Notes: generated by a model from the sequence alone, not told the origin. Shown: positions 24,255-39,001, counted from the first letter of the stretch. The stretch is 64,000 nt of DNA from Larimichthys crocea (GCF_000972845.2 NC_040022.1:14424919-14488918); one strand, 5' to 3'. Translations and numbers: made by a program.

Positions 24255-26560
24255 CCGTGGCAAGGACGGTGCCTTTCCTCACAGAGGCGACATAATTAGC
24301 TGATCCTTGTCTCATCATCCAGGAACTCATCCAGACCCCCCTGTCCTGGAAGACACCGTGAATGTTTGCAAGAGACAAAGTGATCAAAACCACGACCTGA
24401 GGCACAGGGATACTTGAAAGCCTCGAGTGTTAATGGCAGAACGCAGAATAAAAGGACTCAGAGAAGTGAGGAGTGAAGTGAGAAACACTCCGTCTCCCCC
24501 TGCGACTGTTTGTCCCCCCCCAGGCTTTTACAGGTGGCTGATTTCAACCTATTGTAATTGTCTCGCTGCCCCTTTGGGAATTTGCAGCCTCCCTGATTGC
24601 CTGCTTGGAGACAGTAGACAGTATTTTCCATATCTGTCTTCTGTTCTTTCTCACCCCTACCTCCCAGTGTTCCTCATTCCCCTCCAGGTTTAGACAGACA
24701 GAAAGACAGCAATATCTAGCCTAAAGCCTTTTTGAAAATCCCTGCGCATTCCTCACTTTGACTGTCAAGATCATCCTGGGTGGCTTACACAACACAACAT
24801 ACGCAAAGGGCACTGTCTTTTTTTTTATTCAATAGTGATGATTTATGTACTATAAAATGTGGGGCATGTGTGTCTACATGTCTATATACTGTATGATGAA
24901 TCATATCTTCATGCTTTCATTAGACATAAGTCCCTCTATCTATATTGCAATCTCTCTGCGTTTGTCTGGAAGTTCTCTCACTCGTTTTTGTCTGTGATCT
25001 TTTTAGTCCGCCCTCTCTCACATCGTTTTTTTTTTTTTTCTTCTCTCACTTCATGTCTGCATGTATTTTTCGCTGCAGATGTTTTGACCGACAAGGTTAT
25101 TGCTCTAGAGGCTGATGCTTGGACACAGGATGACATTGCGCTGGACCATGAGCTCATGCTCAAATTAGGGAGGATATCCGGAATCCATCCCTACACGTCT
25201 CATTTAATCATACAGGGTGGAGGGGAAACATGTTTATGAACCTAATAGTGGTGAGAATACATTATGTATTTGAGCTTGAATGTGTTTTTGTGCGTGTGTA
25301 CTAAGCATGTTTGTGTTTTAACTACGCCTTTCTGGTCTCTTGAGCAGACATGACACATAAGGGCAGGATGCGTTTCGGGAGTTTGCAGGACTCGGACTCA
25401 CTTGGGGAAAGGAGGAAAGAACAAAGGGAAGGTGGGGGGAGAGAGGGGGGAAGCTCAAAGCCTCTAGCAGTCATAAAGTCACACTCGAAGCTTCCCTAAT
25501 TACCTCTGCTTTTCATCTGCCCCTCTCACCTCGGCATGAATGTGCGAAAACCCAGAGGAGCAGGGAGTTAGGCCTACAAAGTGAGGAGGGAAAAAAAAAA
25601 TGAGATGGAGGAAGGGGCCGGTGGGTAAAGCAAAGTCTCAGTGAAAGTGTGCACAGGTGTGTTTGAATGTGGTTCTATCAGGTGTGTGTTGTGGTCTGCC
25701 TTTAAAGGTTGTTGAATCAACAGGCATTTGCCCTGTAGATTCACTGTGTACTGCTGATCTCTAAAGACTGTCTCCCTCTTTCTTCCTGGGTGTCTCTCTC
25801 CCTCTGTGGTCCATGCTCTGTCAGCACTAGTTGCCTAACAAGAGCGTGCTGGGTCTAGGTGGGCACCATGCCAAATGCATGCTTGATGGCATATGTGCTG
25901 CAGGGAACCCTCATGTCTCAAAGATAACCTAGCTGCCAAAAGTTTGCACTCCACAGAATGAAACCATAAACACAAAATTCTTCCCCATCTTCTTCTTCAG
26001 CCCAAAAGTTTCCTATCATCATTGTTTTTCTGCCCCAGTCTTCCTCACCGACCATCCATGTTCTCCAACATTACATCCAATGCCTAAACAAATATAAGGT
26101 CTGTGTAGATTAGCCTGCCGCCAGTCTCCACAGCAATAATTTGACATATTAGCTTGAAATGAATCTGAGATAAACACCCCTTTATTTCTCGCCAACACAA
26201 ACTCTTCTTGCCAACACAATCTCTTTTTTGATACTACTTCACAAATAGTTCTTCTGACACTGCCTCTCAGCTAGTCTGAACAAACACCCTGGGTGTAGAC
26301 TAAGCTTCATCAGGCTTACTTTTATCATATGAGCACAATAAGCTTGATGTCCAGGACGTTTTTTGGTAATCAGACAAAGTCGCATCTCCCGGGGCTTGTT
26401 CTCTGTCCAAGAGAATTTGGCTTTTCTGGAACACAATCTGTCTAACTGGCTGATGGGATTTGTACTCTACTGCTGCTGATTGGTCCAGCCTGGCCTTTTC
26501 CTGTGTCCTGTCTGACTCTGCTGCACCCGTCATTCACAAACTGATCCCTCGAGCCATAAA

Positions 26561-26566
26561 GTGTGT

Positions 26567-26598
<32 letters not shown>
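26561..26598. repeat. GT microsatellite
   Basis: GT units with a single interruption (ATGT). Confidence 0.95.
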
Positions 26599-26601
<3 letters not shown>

Positions 26602-29600
26602 TCTGAGATATAGATCTGCATGTGCACAGATGTCCGTGGACTGCTGATAGTCACAATATTTTTCAGAAAATATCTGATAACTAACAAACTTGGCAGACTT
26701 TTTTTTTGGGGGGGGGGTGAAATTTCCTCACATCTACCTTTTTTTCAGTTTAATGAAAGGAGATTTTAAAGAAGAGAAGAAAAAACGATGGTGGATTTTG
26801 ACCAAAATAAGGTCATGCACAGAGAAATGAGGGAGTATTGGTAAAACATAGCCCGAGGGAACGAGGGGTTGAACATCGCAACAATTCGCCAGACTTGCAT
26901 GCCTGTAGGGGAGAGCTGCTTCCATCTGATGCCTGTGGGAGATCAGGGTGTGTGCTTAATATGTACTTTTAATGCATAAGCATTAAAAGCATGCATCGTG
27001 ATGTACATGGCTATGGTTTGTGACTCACACTGTTAATTCAGCCCAAAGTACATTGGATTTGGCTGTCCTTCTCCGAGCTTTCACCACCAGTTCACTTCAT
27101 CACTCCCCCCTTTCAAGTCAATGCACTTTCTTCATTACGCCCTGTGTTGGACACTCCTCTGCTTCTCCTCCTCCTTCGTCCTCGCCTCTGTGGCTCCTAG
27201 CGCACCATTAAGGAGTCCCCACGGTGGGCTTTATTCACTGATCCTGCAGTCATTCATCCGTTGTATTCCAGAGAAGGAGGTACAATAAATGAGACAAATG
27301 GGCAGACAAAAAAAAAATACAAATGTTGTTCTGACCCTGCCCAGCCATGTCCTGTTTGCATGATCCATGATGGATTATGATATCTGCTGTACTGTCTGCC
27401 AAAATGAACTGTGGGTTTACATGGATCTGCTCTCAAATCAACCACAACATAGTATATCACCGGCAAACTCTTTTAATACTTCATTTGGTTTCATGATTTG
27501 TCCTTCACAAATATTTTTATACATTTATCATGATTATTTAGTATTTTCCTCTGATTTATTTCAGCTCACAAAAATGTATTGAAGACTTTTTGTAATGTTT
27601 TTAATGGCATAAGCACAATGGTTTTGGCCTAATGAAAGGGTAGTTTTGGCCCATAATTGAAACAATGCATAAGTGACCCTCTACGCTGGATTCATAATAA
27701 AGCTGAAAAATGAAAACAGGGGCCACACCTGCCAAAAAGAAAAGTGGAAAATTCTTCATTAAACACCCTTTCATCTGGATTCCGTTCACACCTCAGAGTT
27801 GGTTCAAGGGACTGTTTCATGTTAATCTGATGTCAGCCTAAATGTTTCCTTTCCCTTTTTATGAAAATCTGGAGTCCAGTTTCTTTCTCCACTGTAGCCA
27901 TCATCAGTTTCCACTTATGTAACGGCTTATTAGCATGACGAGGTTGTTTTGTTTATCATAAAACCACAAGCTGTCATTAATATATCCCAAGTTTTGGGGA
28001 AATGCCTCCATTCTATTAGGTTCACCTCTTAATGTTCCGTGCTGCAAAGTAATAAGCTACTGGCAGCTGATTTGCTGTTGCATGGAAACTACTTGTTCTT
28101 ATAATTCTTTCTTTCCTGCACTTTTTTTTTGGATGTGCATGTTCTACTTTTCTCCAATCTGTACATTAAAACAGCATTGCACAACTAAATCTCTTAAAAC
28201 ATGTATGTAGCTGCTCATCTCGGATGTAAAAAAAGAATTAACATACTGTGTGTGCAGTAATGTTTCTCATGCTGTATTCAGTAGTCAGAAGTCAGGCATA
28301 CTTGTGTATAATTGTGGCATAATTAGTTATCAATGAATGCAAATGCTTTTTGTCTATGACACTCTGTGCTGCTCCTTAGCACTGCACGATATCAAACGAG
28401 ACACTGTGATTTATATGGCAATAAACAAAAGAGAAATGGGGGGTCTCTAAAGGCCTGTGGCCCCCTTAATGCTTAGGACCAGAGGTGCTGTCCATCAGCC
28501 TGTCAACAGGCTGCCCCTTCATATCTCCCCTTTATGGTATTAGCCATTTGAACAACCCTTCCTCCCTCCCCCGTGCTTCCCTCAGCCCCTCACCCACTTC
28601 CCCTGTGCTCTCACTCCTCTGTCCCTGTCCTTCTCTCGTCTGCTCATTCCCCTGCCTTCGATCATGTTTCCCTACTTTGGCCAGAGCAGAGAGCAGTGAT
28701 CTAGCCCCCTCCACCCTCCTCCATCACATTATAGCCCAGTGCACCCTGAATGCCCCTGGCATCTGTGGAATTGTTTATGTTTCAGAGTTTTGATATAGCT
28801 TGGCTGCCTTTTTAATTAGCGGAATGCTGATGGAGCGATGAGGAACTTGTCCCCCACACCCGTCCTCCTCCTGTTCCTCCTCCTCCACCACTTCCTTCTA
28901 CCCTCCCTCTCAAGCTCATTATCCCACCTGTTAGCCCCCTGATAGGACAAGACAAGCAAATTAGGATTTGAGGCCAGGGTTCACGGAAATTCATGCGCAC
29001 ACACTTGTGAATGCATATGTAGGTTTTCTGAGAGGCTTGTGGAGTCACAGTGATCTTGGCGAGAGTGCAGCACCCCAGTTCGTGCAGGTCAAATTTGCAC
29101 AGACAGCATGTCTGCGCGTGTTGTCTGACAGATGAGTCATGCTCCCACTTTAGACTTTAGATGTGTGATTTTGCCACACAAGTATGATGAATCAACGGAT
29201 TGATTCATTGACTTATTAATAGTTTATTACCATTAAACAGTTTGTTGAAAGGTTAGAGGCTGGGAGATTGTATGACATTGCGGCTCTCCCCTGTAACCTA
29301 AGATGACCAGTGCTGAGTGGGAGATGGCCCTACGTACAGTATTTCTACTAATTAAAACAAGGATATGTAATCTACACATGTGTCACTATGTCATATATCT
29401 GTGTGGTGACCTGTCTGAAACCTAAGCCTGTCGTAGGATTAAAATGCTTTGCCTGAGAAGACGGTTGGTCAGGTTCAGTTGGGACTGATTGCCAAGATAG
29501 GAAGGGCTCACAGCTCCATGGTATGAGAACAGTGTCTCCTACCTCATTATCACAATATTACCGCATCTTAAACCACTCGTGAGCATACGCACGAATGCGC

Positions 29601-32600
29601 ACACACCTCCAGAGGCTTACATGCATGTACTTAAAAATACAGACCTGCATGCACTTAATAAAAGATGCTGTCTCTTGTTTATGACACAGAAATAGTTAAA
29701 CCCTCTAACCCAGGGGTATATACTGATTTGTAATAAAGAAAACTTCCACTCAATTTTTTTAATCAAAATATTTGCATAGACATAAATCAAGAAGCTTAAA
29801 TTTCCTTATTAAATAAATTCCTTACAACAGTGTTTTCACAGATACCTATTATTTTTTTCAGTTTACATCCATTTAATTATTAATAATTATTTGTTAATGG
29901 TACTATTTTCTTAAAAAGTAATAATGACTAAATTACACTAAAAACAGACAGGGATTTGCAGGAGTAGCAACGCAGACAAGACATTTTCCTTTCCTTTTGG
30001 TTAAAGGCTAAATATTGTAAGAGTTATGTTTTTTGTCGTACGCGTGTTTCTAATTGAGCTTGGCATACTAAAATTAGCTGATTCTGGGGAGTTACGATTA
30101 GGGATTTCAGCAATGCTTCATTCTTGGTCTTCAGGAAACGCTTTGTCAAGTAAATATGGACTTTCTCACTTTTATTGACTATATTCCACTGAATTATTAC
30201 ATACACTCTGGGAGCCCTGGGGGATAAACACTGCACACATCTGTAACTGACGTAACCTTGCAGTTGCTTTGCATCGTTGTCTGCAATGGTGTCATCACTA
30301 GTACTAGTAGCTAAAGTCAGAATTCCTGTGCTAGTGCTAAATACACACAGGGCGCTTTAAAGCTTAGTGGTTAATGCATTTTAAAACCATTTTTGTTGAA
30401 GTTCTCTTTACATCGCAACAGCAATCAGTGATTCAAATGCTCTGAATAATATAATAAGCCAGGCCTGTAATAAGCCATATTTCATTCCCAAATCAAATGA
30501 CTAACTGGACTACCTGTCTAGTTTCTACAATATTACCGACCTTAGCTTTAAATATTAAGTACTGCAACAACAGCAACTATTATTACTAGAACTACTGCTA
30601 CTACTGGTCACACAGTATAATCAGTGTGTCCAACCCCTGTATACACACTAACTATGCTGGTCTGTGGTGACTGCCTGATGCCACATGTCTTGTGCTGATT
30701 TATAGCAACCCAGCTTTGATGCCTTGGCCTTAAATACCTACTCAAACCGTGACAGTATGGCTCAGTTAGACCAAGCACACATGCATCTTGCTCAGTGTGA
30801 AAGTGGCTTAGAAATTAGCAACACTGTAGTTGTGACTTAAATGCTAGAGCTTCCACTGTGCATGTTTTGACTCAGTTATTGTGGCAGCTTCACCATGGTG
30901 ACACATGAGCCTTAATTGTGCCAGTAAAACACTGGGTTGCCATGCAGAATGTAAAGTGGAAATAGCTTCTTATGATTAAACCCAGTGATCTCAGAGAGTG
31001 GCCTTGGCATGGCATTGGTGGAAAGATATGGTATAACATCTCATCCCAGAGACATAAATACATATTTAGTGTAGGCCACTGCAGAACAAAGGCCTCCCAT
31101 GCTTTGCCACTGCTGCTTTTTTATCCATTTAATACCTTGTTTATTCCAAGCAGAGAGCATGTCAGATTAGCCCCACAGGGCCACAGACAAAGCAGGCCTG
31201 TTCATTTGTTTCTGTGTAGTTAGTTTGACAATTATGTGTTTTGAATTTTGGACTTCCGTGGAAATTAAAGATAATTGCTTCATGCAAAATAGCTTCAATC
31301 CAGCCAAACTTAATTTCCTAAGAAGCCTACTGATGGGAGACTGTGACATGGTAATGATAGCCACCCACGACTGTGTGTCTGAATGAAGTGTGGTCAAATC
31401 CAGATTCAGACACAGCGGTCAGACAGAACAATCAAACCCATTTGACTGTCATGCAATGGTAGTTAGGACTTAAAAAGCGGCTGGTTTCTTGTTTTTTTGT
31501 TATCACCCTGTTTCCCAGTGCTGGAAAGTGCAGAGAAACCCACAACGATTGCACTTGATTTATCACAGAATGAAAAACAGGATCCATTTTAGTGTGGGAG
31601 ACATCTTGATGGAGAACAGAAAATGAAAATGAATGAATCATGGGATCCAGTTTTTTTTTTTTTTTCCTTTTTTGTCAGAGGGAGTGTGGCGAGGAAGAAA
31701 GGTGGACTCTTGCCCCTCTTATATACATTCAGAGAAGGACATGTTTGAAGTAACAGCCATGTAGAGGCAGGGAAGTGTTTCGGACCCAGGGGCCAAATGA
31801 ATCCAGATGTCAGTGCATGTTCACAAGGTGGAGTCCACTTGTACAGTAGTTGTTTTTCCTTGTTCAAAAGTTCATTCGCTTCTTTTTATTCCATTTTTCC
31901 TGGCGGTCTCCCACTCTCTTCCCTTTTTTCCTCCTTCGTGTTCTCTCTGTGTCACTGTCTTGGCAAATAAAAATAAGCTTTTTTAACAAGTACGGAATGT
32001 CTTAAGGATTTAATGATCCTGCCATAAACCCCCTGAAAGATGTGCATTCAGTCATGGTGCTCTTGAGAAGAATCTTTTTTTTTTTTTTACATTTCACCTC
32101 TTGTCTTGTTGAGAAAACTTGATTGTCTTGTTATGTAGACTGATCTAGCATCGGTTTGCCCCCACCACGCCTCACAGACAGTAAGATTAAACCGTGGTAT
32201 TTCTGAGCATGGTAATTTTATAATAACATTATGTAATGCCGTGTAACCTAAGCCTATGGGTACATCTTGTGGTGTAAATTTCTTGTGGCTATTGAGCCTT
32301 GTGGCTTGACTGGCAGGCAAGCAGGCAGACCTCACACTGGCATCAACTATGCAGCCCCATGGGCTTAGGAGACACTGAATTGGAACCTAAACTGTAACTT
32401 TACAACTTCTCTGCCAATTTAATGCTATTTTTGCTCATTCCCTTTCTCTTTGCATTTCTCATTTTGTTGCTCCTCTTGGTTTGTCTCTATCCAGACATCT
32501 CTGGAGTTCTTTCTGACTGCTTTCAGCCTGCAGTCAGACTCCCAACTCGTCACCCTTCACTTTACAGTAATAATCCCCAACAGACCATTACTTGTCATGT

Positions 32601-33892
32601 CTGTCTGCTTTATTTCTGTCACACGCAGAGTCACGCTCTCCAAAACGCAATAGGCAACAATATTAAATGTAATGCGTGCGGGAGCAGCTCTGATTATGAC
32701 GATGGTGTTTTCTGGTGTTGTACAAATGAGTTGTGCCTTTTACTGGCCAGTGGGGAGTCCCCGTGTGTCACAGACAGCGGTCATATTAGTGCAGCTGTTG
32801 AGGAGGACATGACTGTTGTTATCCTTCTGTCTGTGAGCTGGGAGGGGCTGGAAACACACAGGCACACACACCAACACACACATACACTCTTTTGGTAACA
32901 ATCACTGTAATGACATTGTGTAGTGACTAGTCTTATGAATGAATATACAAGTGTGTACATCAAACAAACAGATTTGTAGCGTAACATGAGCCCGTATACA
33001 TGATTCAAAATACTTGGTTGGCACTCAGTAGAAAATGTAGTATTGTGATAGATAGACAGATTGTTTGTTGCTTATGTTTGTGTATGTGTGTGTATGCGTG
33101 TGTATTGATAAGAATTTATTGATAGCAATGCCATTATTGATTCTACTTATCAGCCCAATTCTTTATTGATCCCCATAGTGATTCCTGAACTATTATAATT
33201 CCTCCTTAGTCTGAACACAGTAGTAGAAACAGAGTAAAAAAAAAAAAGGTACCCATGTGAGTAAAAGCTCCACTTTTCTTTTTTTTTAGTCAAAGACAAA
33301 AAAATCCTCTCAGCCTGCCTGCACGGCGTTAATGTTATTGTAGCAGGATATTTACCCTCGGTGATAGACATGCTGCTTGGTTGGGAAGCAGTGGCACTCG
33401 TGCGTAGAGTGTCAAATACATGGAATTCCTGAAATTTAAGCCCACGTTGTGTAGAAAGATGTTTCCAACTTTACATGTCAGAGATACAGAGATTAGCACT
33501 GCTGTCATCTTTCTTTGTGAAATGAAACCACGCTTTAGACCACTTCCTCCTCTCCGCTATGATTGTATACATGTGTGTGTGTTGTAGACCCATGACATTG
33601 ATATCATTGTCAGTCAGAAAAAGAAAAAAAAAATGCCAGTATTGATGAGCTCAGAGACATGGGATTCTAGTGGATTGGACAATTTGGAGCTGGTTCCCAA
33701 CTTGAACCCCTTCTCGATTCCCGTCCCTAATGGTGTGCTGGTGGTCGTGGGGTGGGTGGGGGCCAGTGTTGGCACCCTCCTTCGCCTGTCTCAATTTCTG
33801 TACAGTTGCTACTGCTCCTTCATGTCCTGGCATGCTTTTAAGCTGACATCACACCCCAGAGGAGAGTGTTGTGCCCAGGACATGCATACACA

Positions 33893-33907
33893 AACACACG
33901 CACACGC

Positions 33908-33956
<49 letters not shown>
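33893..33956. repeat. CA microsatellite with (CA)20 core
   Basis: A perfect (CA)20 at 33913-33952 is preceded by CACACG units. Confidence 0.95.
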
Positions 33957-34391
33957 TAGACATAGCATACATATACATGTACATACAGTCCCACACAGTT
34001 GCATAGAGAAGAGAATATGTGGAAAAGTTGCACTGCAGTAGAGGTGACTTTATGTATTTTTTTTTTTTTAATCAAATTCATATTTAGATAATTTTCTAGT
34101 AGTTACTGTATAGTATAATTATTCAACAATAAACCCTGAGCATGTAAATGGAGAGATGTGAAGGGGAGAAAGGGGAGAGGAAAATGAACAGAGACAAGCT
34201 GTTTTTCTAAATTTCACATCTTTTTTTCTCTCCCTTGCTTTACCCTCTGTCACTCTGTCTCTTTACTCTGTAACAGCACCCTGTTCAACAAGAAGTGGCA
34301 CTTCACTGGCACTAATCAGCCTCTGCACTGACATCATTGATTGCTTTACAGCTTCACTTTCTCACCAGGAAATGACATAAGAACTGGATGA

Positions 34392-34436
34392 CTCTCTCTC
34401 TCTCTCTCTTTACAGACAGAGAGAGAGAGAGAGAGA
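34392..34436. repeat. (CT)9 / (AG)9 perfect inverted repeat
   Basis: (CT)9 at 34392-34409 is followed by the 8-nt spacer TTACAGAC and (AG)9 at 34418-34435. The arms are perfectly complementary over 18 bp, so the transcript can form a hairpin. The left arm and spacer together also resemble a splice acceptor. Confidence 0.9.
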
Positions 34437-34740
34437 CAGGCTGTCTACTTAAGACATAGTTATTGGGGTGATGACTTCATACACAATGATATCCAGCCGC
34501 ATTATAGGGAAACTTGACACTGGTTTCTCAACCCAACCTACTGAAACACACAAGCCAAGCTTAGCTGGTTAGGAGCCAGGGTTTGGATATGAGTTTGCAT
34601 TTTGAATGCCTTACCCATTTCCTGGAGAGCTTATATATCATGTCATCAAAGATATATGATTCCTCTCATATAAAATGTCATCTGCCCTTGTCTTTCCTTC
34701 CATCTCTTATCTCTGTGTTTCTTTTTTGCTCTCCTTGCAG

Positions 34741-35444
34741 ACATGTTCCAGTACCTTCTGTCCTTCTCTCAGGGCCACCTGAGTTCTCTGTTGGAGGGAA
34801 CCTACACATCCCTGTCCCGCCATGCCCTACCCCATGTTAACCAACTCTTCTCCTCGCTCTCCCACTACCTCCGTGGGGCCAACGTCTCTGTGGAGGCATC
34901 GGTTCACCAGTTTTTTAACAACCTCTTCCCACTCGTCTACACACGGCTCATCAACCCAGGCATTGAGGGCAGCATGATGATGGGCAGTGAAATGGCCGAT
35001 TGTCTCCGTATGATCAGGCAGGATGTCAACCCTTTTGGTCCTCATCCAGCCGTCATGGCCCAAGAGCTGGCGGGGGCGCTGGGAGCTGGCCGACAACTGG
35101 GCCTGGCCCTGGAGGAAGGTTTAGAGGTTATGAATGCCACTGAACATCTCAGCCTGAGCAAAGAATGTGTGAAGGGCCTGGTGAAGATGGTGTACTGCTC
35201 CCACTGCAGGGGCTTGACGCTGATCAAGCCCTGCATGGGCTATTGTCTGAATGTAATGCGAGGCTGCTTGGCCAGCGTGTCTGAGCTGGATCAGCCTTGG
35301 AGGAGGTACACCAGCTTGTTGGAGCAACTAACCCACACCATGGCTGGGCACCATAGTCTGGAACTAGCCTTGCTAGGGGTCAGGGGCCACGTTAATGAGG
35401 CCTTGATGTACGCGCAGCTCCACGGTCCACTCATCACTGCCACA
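34741..35444 (+). CDS. gpc5: Glypican-5-like, coding exon 3 (core domain with family signature)
   Basis: This is the large central exon, residues 115-349, entered in phase 1 and left in phase 0. It encodes most of the helical core. The glypican signature (CxxCxG[LIVM]x4PCxx[FY]Cxx[LIVM]xxGC) is matched exactly at residues 267-290 (35196-35267). Seven cysteines are present (202, 257, 267, 270, 279, 283, 290), the same number and order as in human GPC5. The blocks FPLVYTRLINPG, DVNPFG and KPCMGYCLNVMRGCLA point to GPC5 rather than GPC3, which has KPCGGYCNVVMQGC. N-glycosylation sequons are at Asn162 (NVS) and Asn246 (NAT); the second sits where GPC3 and GPC5 have NTT. The acceptor is CTCCTTGCAG|AC and the donor is CCACA|GTGAGT. 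Reading on into the intron gives 21 further codons before a stop (TAA at 35508-35510). Confidence 0.97.
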
Positions 35445-35911
35445 GTGAGTACACACTACATCTGTAGCTTTAATGGCACATGCAAAAAGCCTTCAAATCT
35501 TTTTGTTTAACATTTTTGTTTTATACATATACCTTGGCAATGTTCGGTGTATTGATTGGAAAGCTTTTGCAGGTTTCTTCTGGGTTATGAGCTATTTTTT
35601 CCACCAGTGCAACAAAGAACCCCACACACTGCATTAATGTTGGCACAGTGTTGAAACTATAATAATGTTTATACAAAAAAAGCCTCCTTGTAAGAAATGC
35701 AGGCAGAGCTCAAGCTAGAAAATGACTAAATTTCCAAAATGGCAAGGCAGCTAAAGATCAACATTGTTGTTTAGGTTTTGACTGTAGGGGGAATATTATA
35801 AATTCCTCATTGACTGTGATGTAAATGAGAAAAGTCATGGATAAAATAGGTATTTGGTGCACTTGCTTGATGTGAGTACTCCCATATGCCTTATGGTAAA
35901 TGCGGTTTTAC

Positions 35912-35953
35912 GTTGAATATTCATATTCGTTGAATATTCATATTCATATTCAT
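35912..35953. repeat. 17-bp AT-rich tandem repeat
   Basis: GTTGAATATTCATATTC is present twice (35912-35928, 35929-35945), followed by a partial copy. Confidence 0.85.
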
Positions 35954-36757
35954 AATATCCAGCTTGAAGACAGTTCCATGAATGACTGCCAGACATTTGT
36001 TCAAATTAATACTACAATAATATTATTATTATTAATAATAATAATAATACAATGCAGTTCTACAAAATTGTCCTTTTGTTTAACAATTCTTCTCAGATTT
36101 GTTTATGTTCAAAGCAAGAGTTGTGGTTAATACTAGAAAAAAACTGGCCATTGTGTTGAATTTCTCAACTTAAAACAATGTACTGTAGCTGTCAAACTGT
36201 GGTTACATCTCTGTCATCTTACACATATCCCCTCATATATAGTACACATCAGATCAGATGTGATACACTGGAGAGTAGTTCTGTTTGTCATTAATTTGCT
36301 TTATTCCAGATACCATCTAAAACCAGCTTGGTCAGTACATACAGAACACTGTAGTCTTTAGCTTCACATATTAAACCACGCCCAAATTTTGTCTATAACT
36401 AAATGAAAAGGTGGAGGCATGCATGTGGGTGTAAGGTAACATGAGTCATACACCAAGGAGCATAAGGTGATTAGCGGAGATTTATGTACATCATCAAGAG
36501 GAACGTAATTAAATTCTCACTAACGTGTCAGTCCCCATTGCATCTCCCTCTCTCTCCTCTAAATGTCACATTGTTGTCTCAGCATGTGTGTTTATTCAGT
36601 GTTTTTAAATGAATCTATAAGACCTCTTAGAAATGTGTGTCCCCTGGGCATGAGCTGGAGCGTTCTGGACATCATACTTCCTTTAGTGGCCTCTTTTACT
36701 GAGTAGGTGGCTGGACTTGACTTCAGCGAGTTCGGGGAATAGTCTGATATTTCTGGT

Positions 36758-36760
<3 letters not shown>

Positions 36761-36800
<40 letters not shown>
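36761..36800. repeat. (TC)20 microsatellite
   Basis: Twenty uninterrupted TC units lie in intron 3. Confidence 0.95.
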
Positions 36801-36804
<4 letters not shown>

Positions 36805-39001
36805 CATCATCTCTACCTCTCTCCATCTCATTAGTTGGCTGTGACTGGTTACAGATATGAGTTTTTGTGATTCATAGCCTGTCAACGCCTTGAATTACTC
36901 GGGCGGACAAAAGGTTTCTATGATATGTCGAATATGGGACTATAGAAAGGAAGAACAATGCTTTAAATGTCTACAGGGTTATGTAGGGTGCAGTTGTTCT
37001 CTAATATCTTTAATGGGAGCACTTGTGGACAAGTCTACACTGGAACTGTTCCCAGAACTGAACTGGAACTGTAAAACGACACCATAGAAGCCATAAGGAG
37101 CAAGCAGTTTGTGGATTAATCTTTGACTTGGCTATTTTCTTTGTCTTAATGTTCAGTTGCAATGATTGTTAACTAGAAATACAGATTAATGATTACTGTG
37201 GTGACTAAGTGAAGAAAAAGTATGCTGACCAGGTCTTAAAGGAGCAAACCAGTTGGTTCTGCATGTTTTAGCCCATTAACTATTTACGGATTTACCATCA
37301 GGTGTATTTTTGTTCTTTTGGCAGAGACCAGCTGCCTCCCCCACTTAACTTCTGCGATCTCAGCTAACAAGTCCTAACCGGGGTCTGCACTGAATGCACA
37401 GACACAATTTATATCATCCCTCCATCCAATTCTTGGCAAGCAAACAAAGCAGCCAAAATGCCAACTAACAGAGCATTACTGGAATTAGTTACTGTAATGT
37501 AATTGCTGAATTCCAAGTCGTAATCCCGAACATTACTCATTAATGAAAAAAGTGTGTTGTAACACTTGTCTGCCAGACGACTTCCAAAATATGGTGTATG
37601 TTAGCTTTTAAAGTATTTTGACAAACTCTATATAAGAATCAAATAATCACCTGATAACTTGTGTATCGTCTCGTTCATAACGATCATTAACTTCATTGCT
37701 TTGTAAATACAGATTACAGTGCAGCGCCATTACATTGTTATTGTTTGTTCAGTTTCCTGACAAAAAGTGTATGACTGTAAGCCAACGTTTTGTTCATCAC
37801 AGCTTCACTTGAGCACACTAAGGCAGTATGGAGACAGATTTTCCAAAAAGATTTACTCTTTTGAACAATAATGTAGTGATCAACACGCAACAATGAAACA
37901 GCAAAATATATTATATTTATGACATGGTGTGTGCACTGTCACATTATTTTTGCCAAGTGAATAAATACTCCCTGCAAGTAAAAGGCCGTAGTGTACCAGA
38001 ATGAGCCAAAATGAATGTCCGCCAGGAAGGTGGAAAAACACATTGAACATGTATACCAATTCTACTGGAAAATGGTTGGCAGTAACATAAAATGCAAGCA
38101 ATTTGTAGTTAATGGGCTTAAACATGCAAAACCACTGGTATGTCCCTTTTTTTTAACAGTTGTAAAGGAACATCACAGAGGCTGAATGATTCTAAATTAA
38201 ACACTCACATTAAACCCACACACGCATCCAGATCCATAGACACTTACTGTATACACAAATGCACGTGCAGACAGATGAGCGCTGGTTGCCAGGCTTAAAG
38301 ACTGACCTAATACAACTATGCAGAGAGAGACCCAGCTTGTATTTTGTGTGTGTGTGTGTGCATGTATGCCTGCTTGGTATTCATGGTGTGGCAGGCAATC
38401 GTGGAGCAGGGAGTCCAACATGGGGACAAGTGGGACAGAATTGAAAGGGTTCCAGCTAGGCCATACAAACTAGACGCAGCCATCTGGAAAAAAAAAAAAA
38501 AAGAGCTAAGAGAATTGTTGCTGATAAAGGAGGTAGCCCCACGATCGGACACTGGTGGCTCCCATTTTTTTTGTGCTCTCATTGCTCCATGCAGGCAGAC
38601 GCCCAGACTAGAGTGCAAACATGATCACATACGTACTCATTCCCGTACGTGCACACGCACTTACCCGCACACAGAATAACACACAGCTCTATTACCATGT
38701 ATTACCTAGAAGCCATGGCCTTTTTAAATCACAGTATGTTTTTATAAAGCCACAGTGGCCTGTCAAGGAAAACTGTTAAGTCTCCAGTGCACAACTACTG
38801 TGTCAGTGTAGCCACCTTCACCCCTCCAGATACACCCCTCCACCCCCACCCACCCCCTGCCAGATGCACCCCCAATTTTAAACACCTATTATCATTACTA
38901 TCTTACTGCAAAGCAAATAAAGTGCAAATACCTCGCTCAACCTACTGCTGACTTTTATAACTTATGCTGTACGTGTGAAGTCAAGCACAAAGAAGTAACT
39001 C

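Larger units (their letters stand above)
20840..34740 (+). other. gpc5 intron 2 (13.9 kb)
   Basis: This intron has donor GTAAGT and acceptor CTCCTTGCAG. It is the most microsatellite-rich part of the window, with GT, GA and CA tracts. A CT/GA inverted repeat lies about 300 bp before exon 3. No other gene is supported. Confidence 0.85.

Noticed and set aside
32422..32898. 158-codon open frame with hydrophobic N-terminus in intron 2
   Set aside because: No recognised domain, the end runs into CA-repeat sequence, and composition reflects a T-rich stretch. It is probably a chance open frame.
33809..34081. Open frames rich in Cys-Val or His-Thr repeats (here and at 23632-24108, 46960-47340, 61584-61908)
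   Set aside because: They are translations of CA/GT, CT and TTTC microsatellites, not genes.
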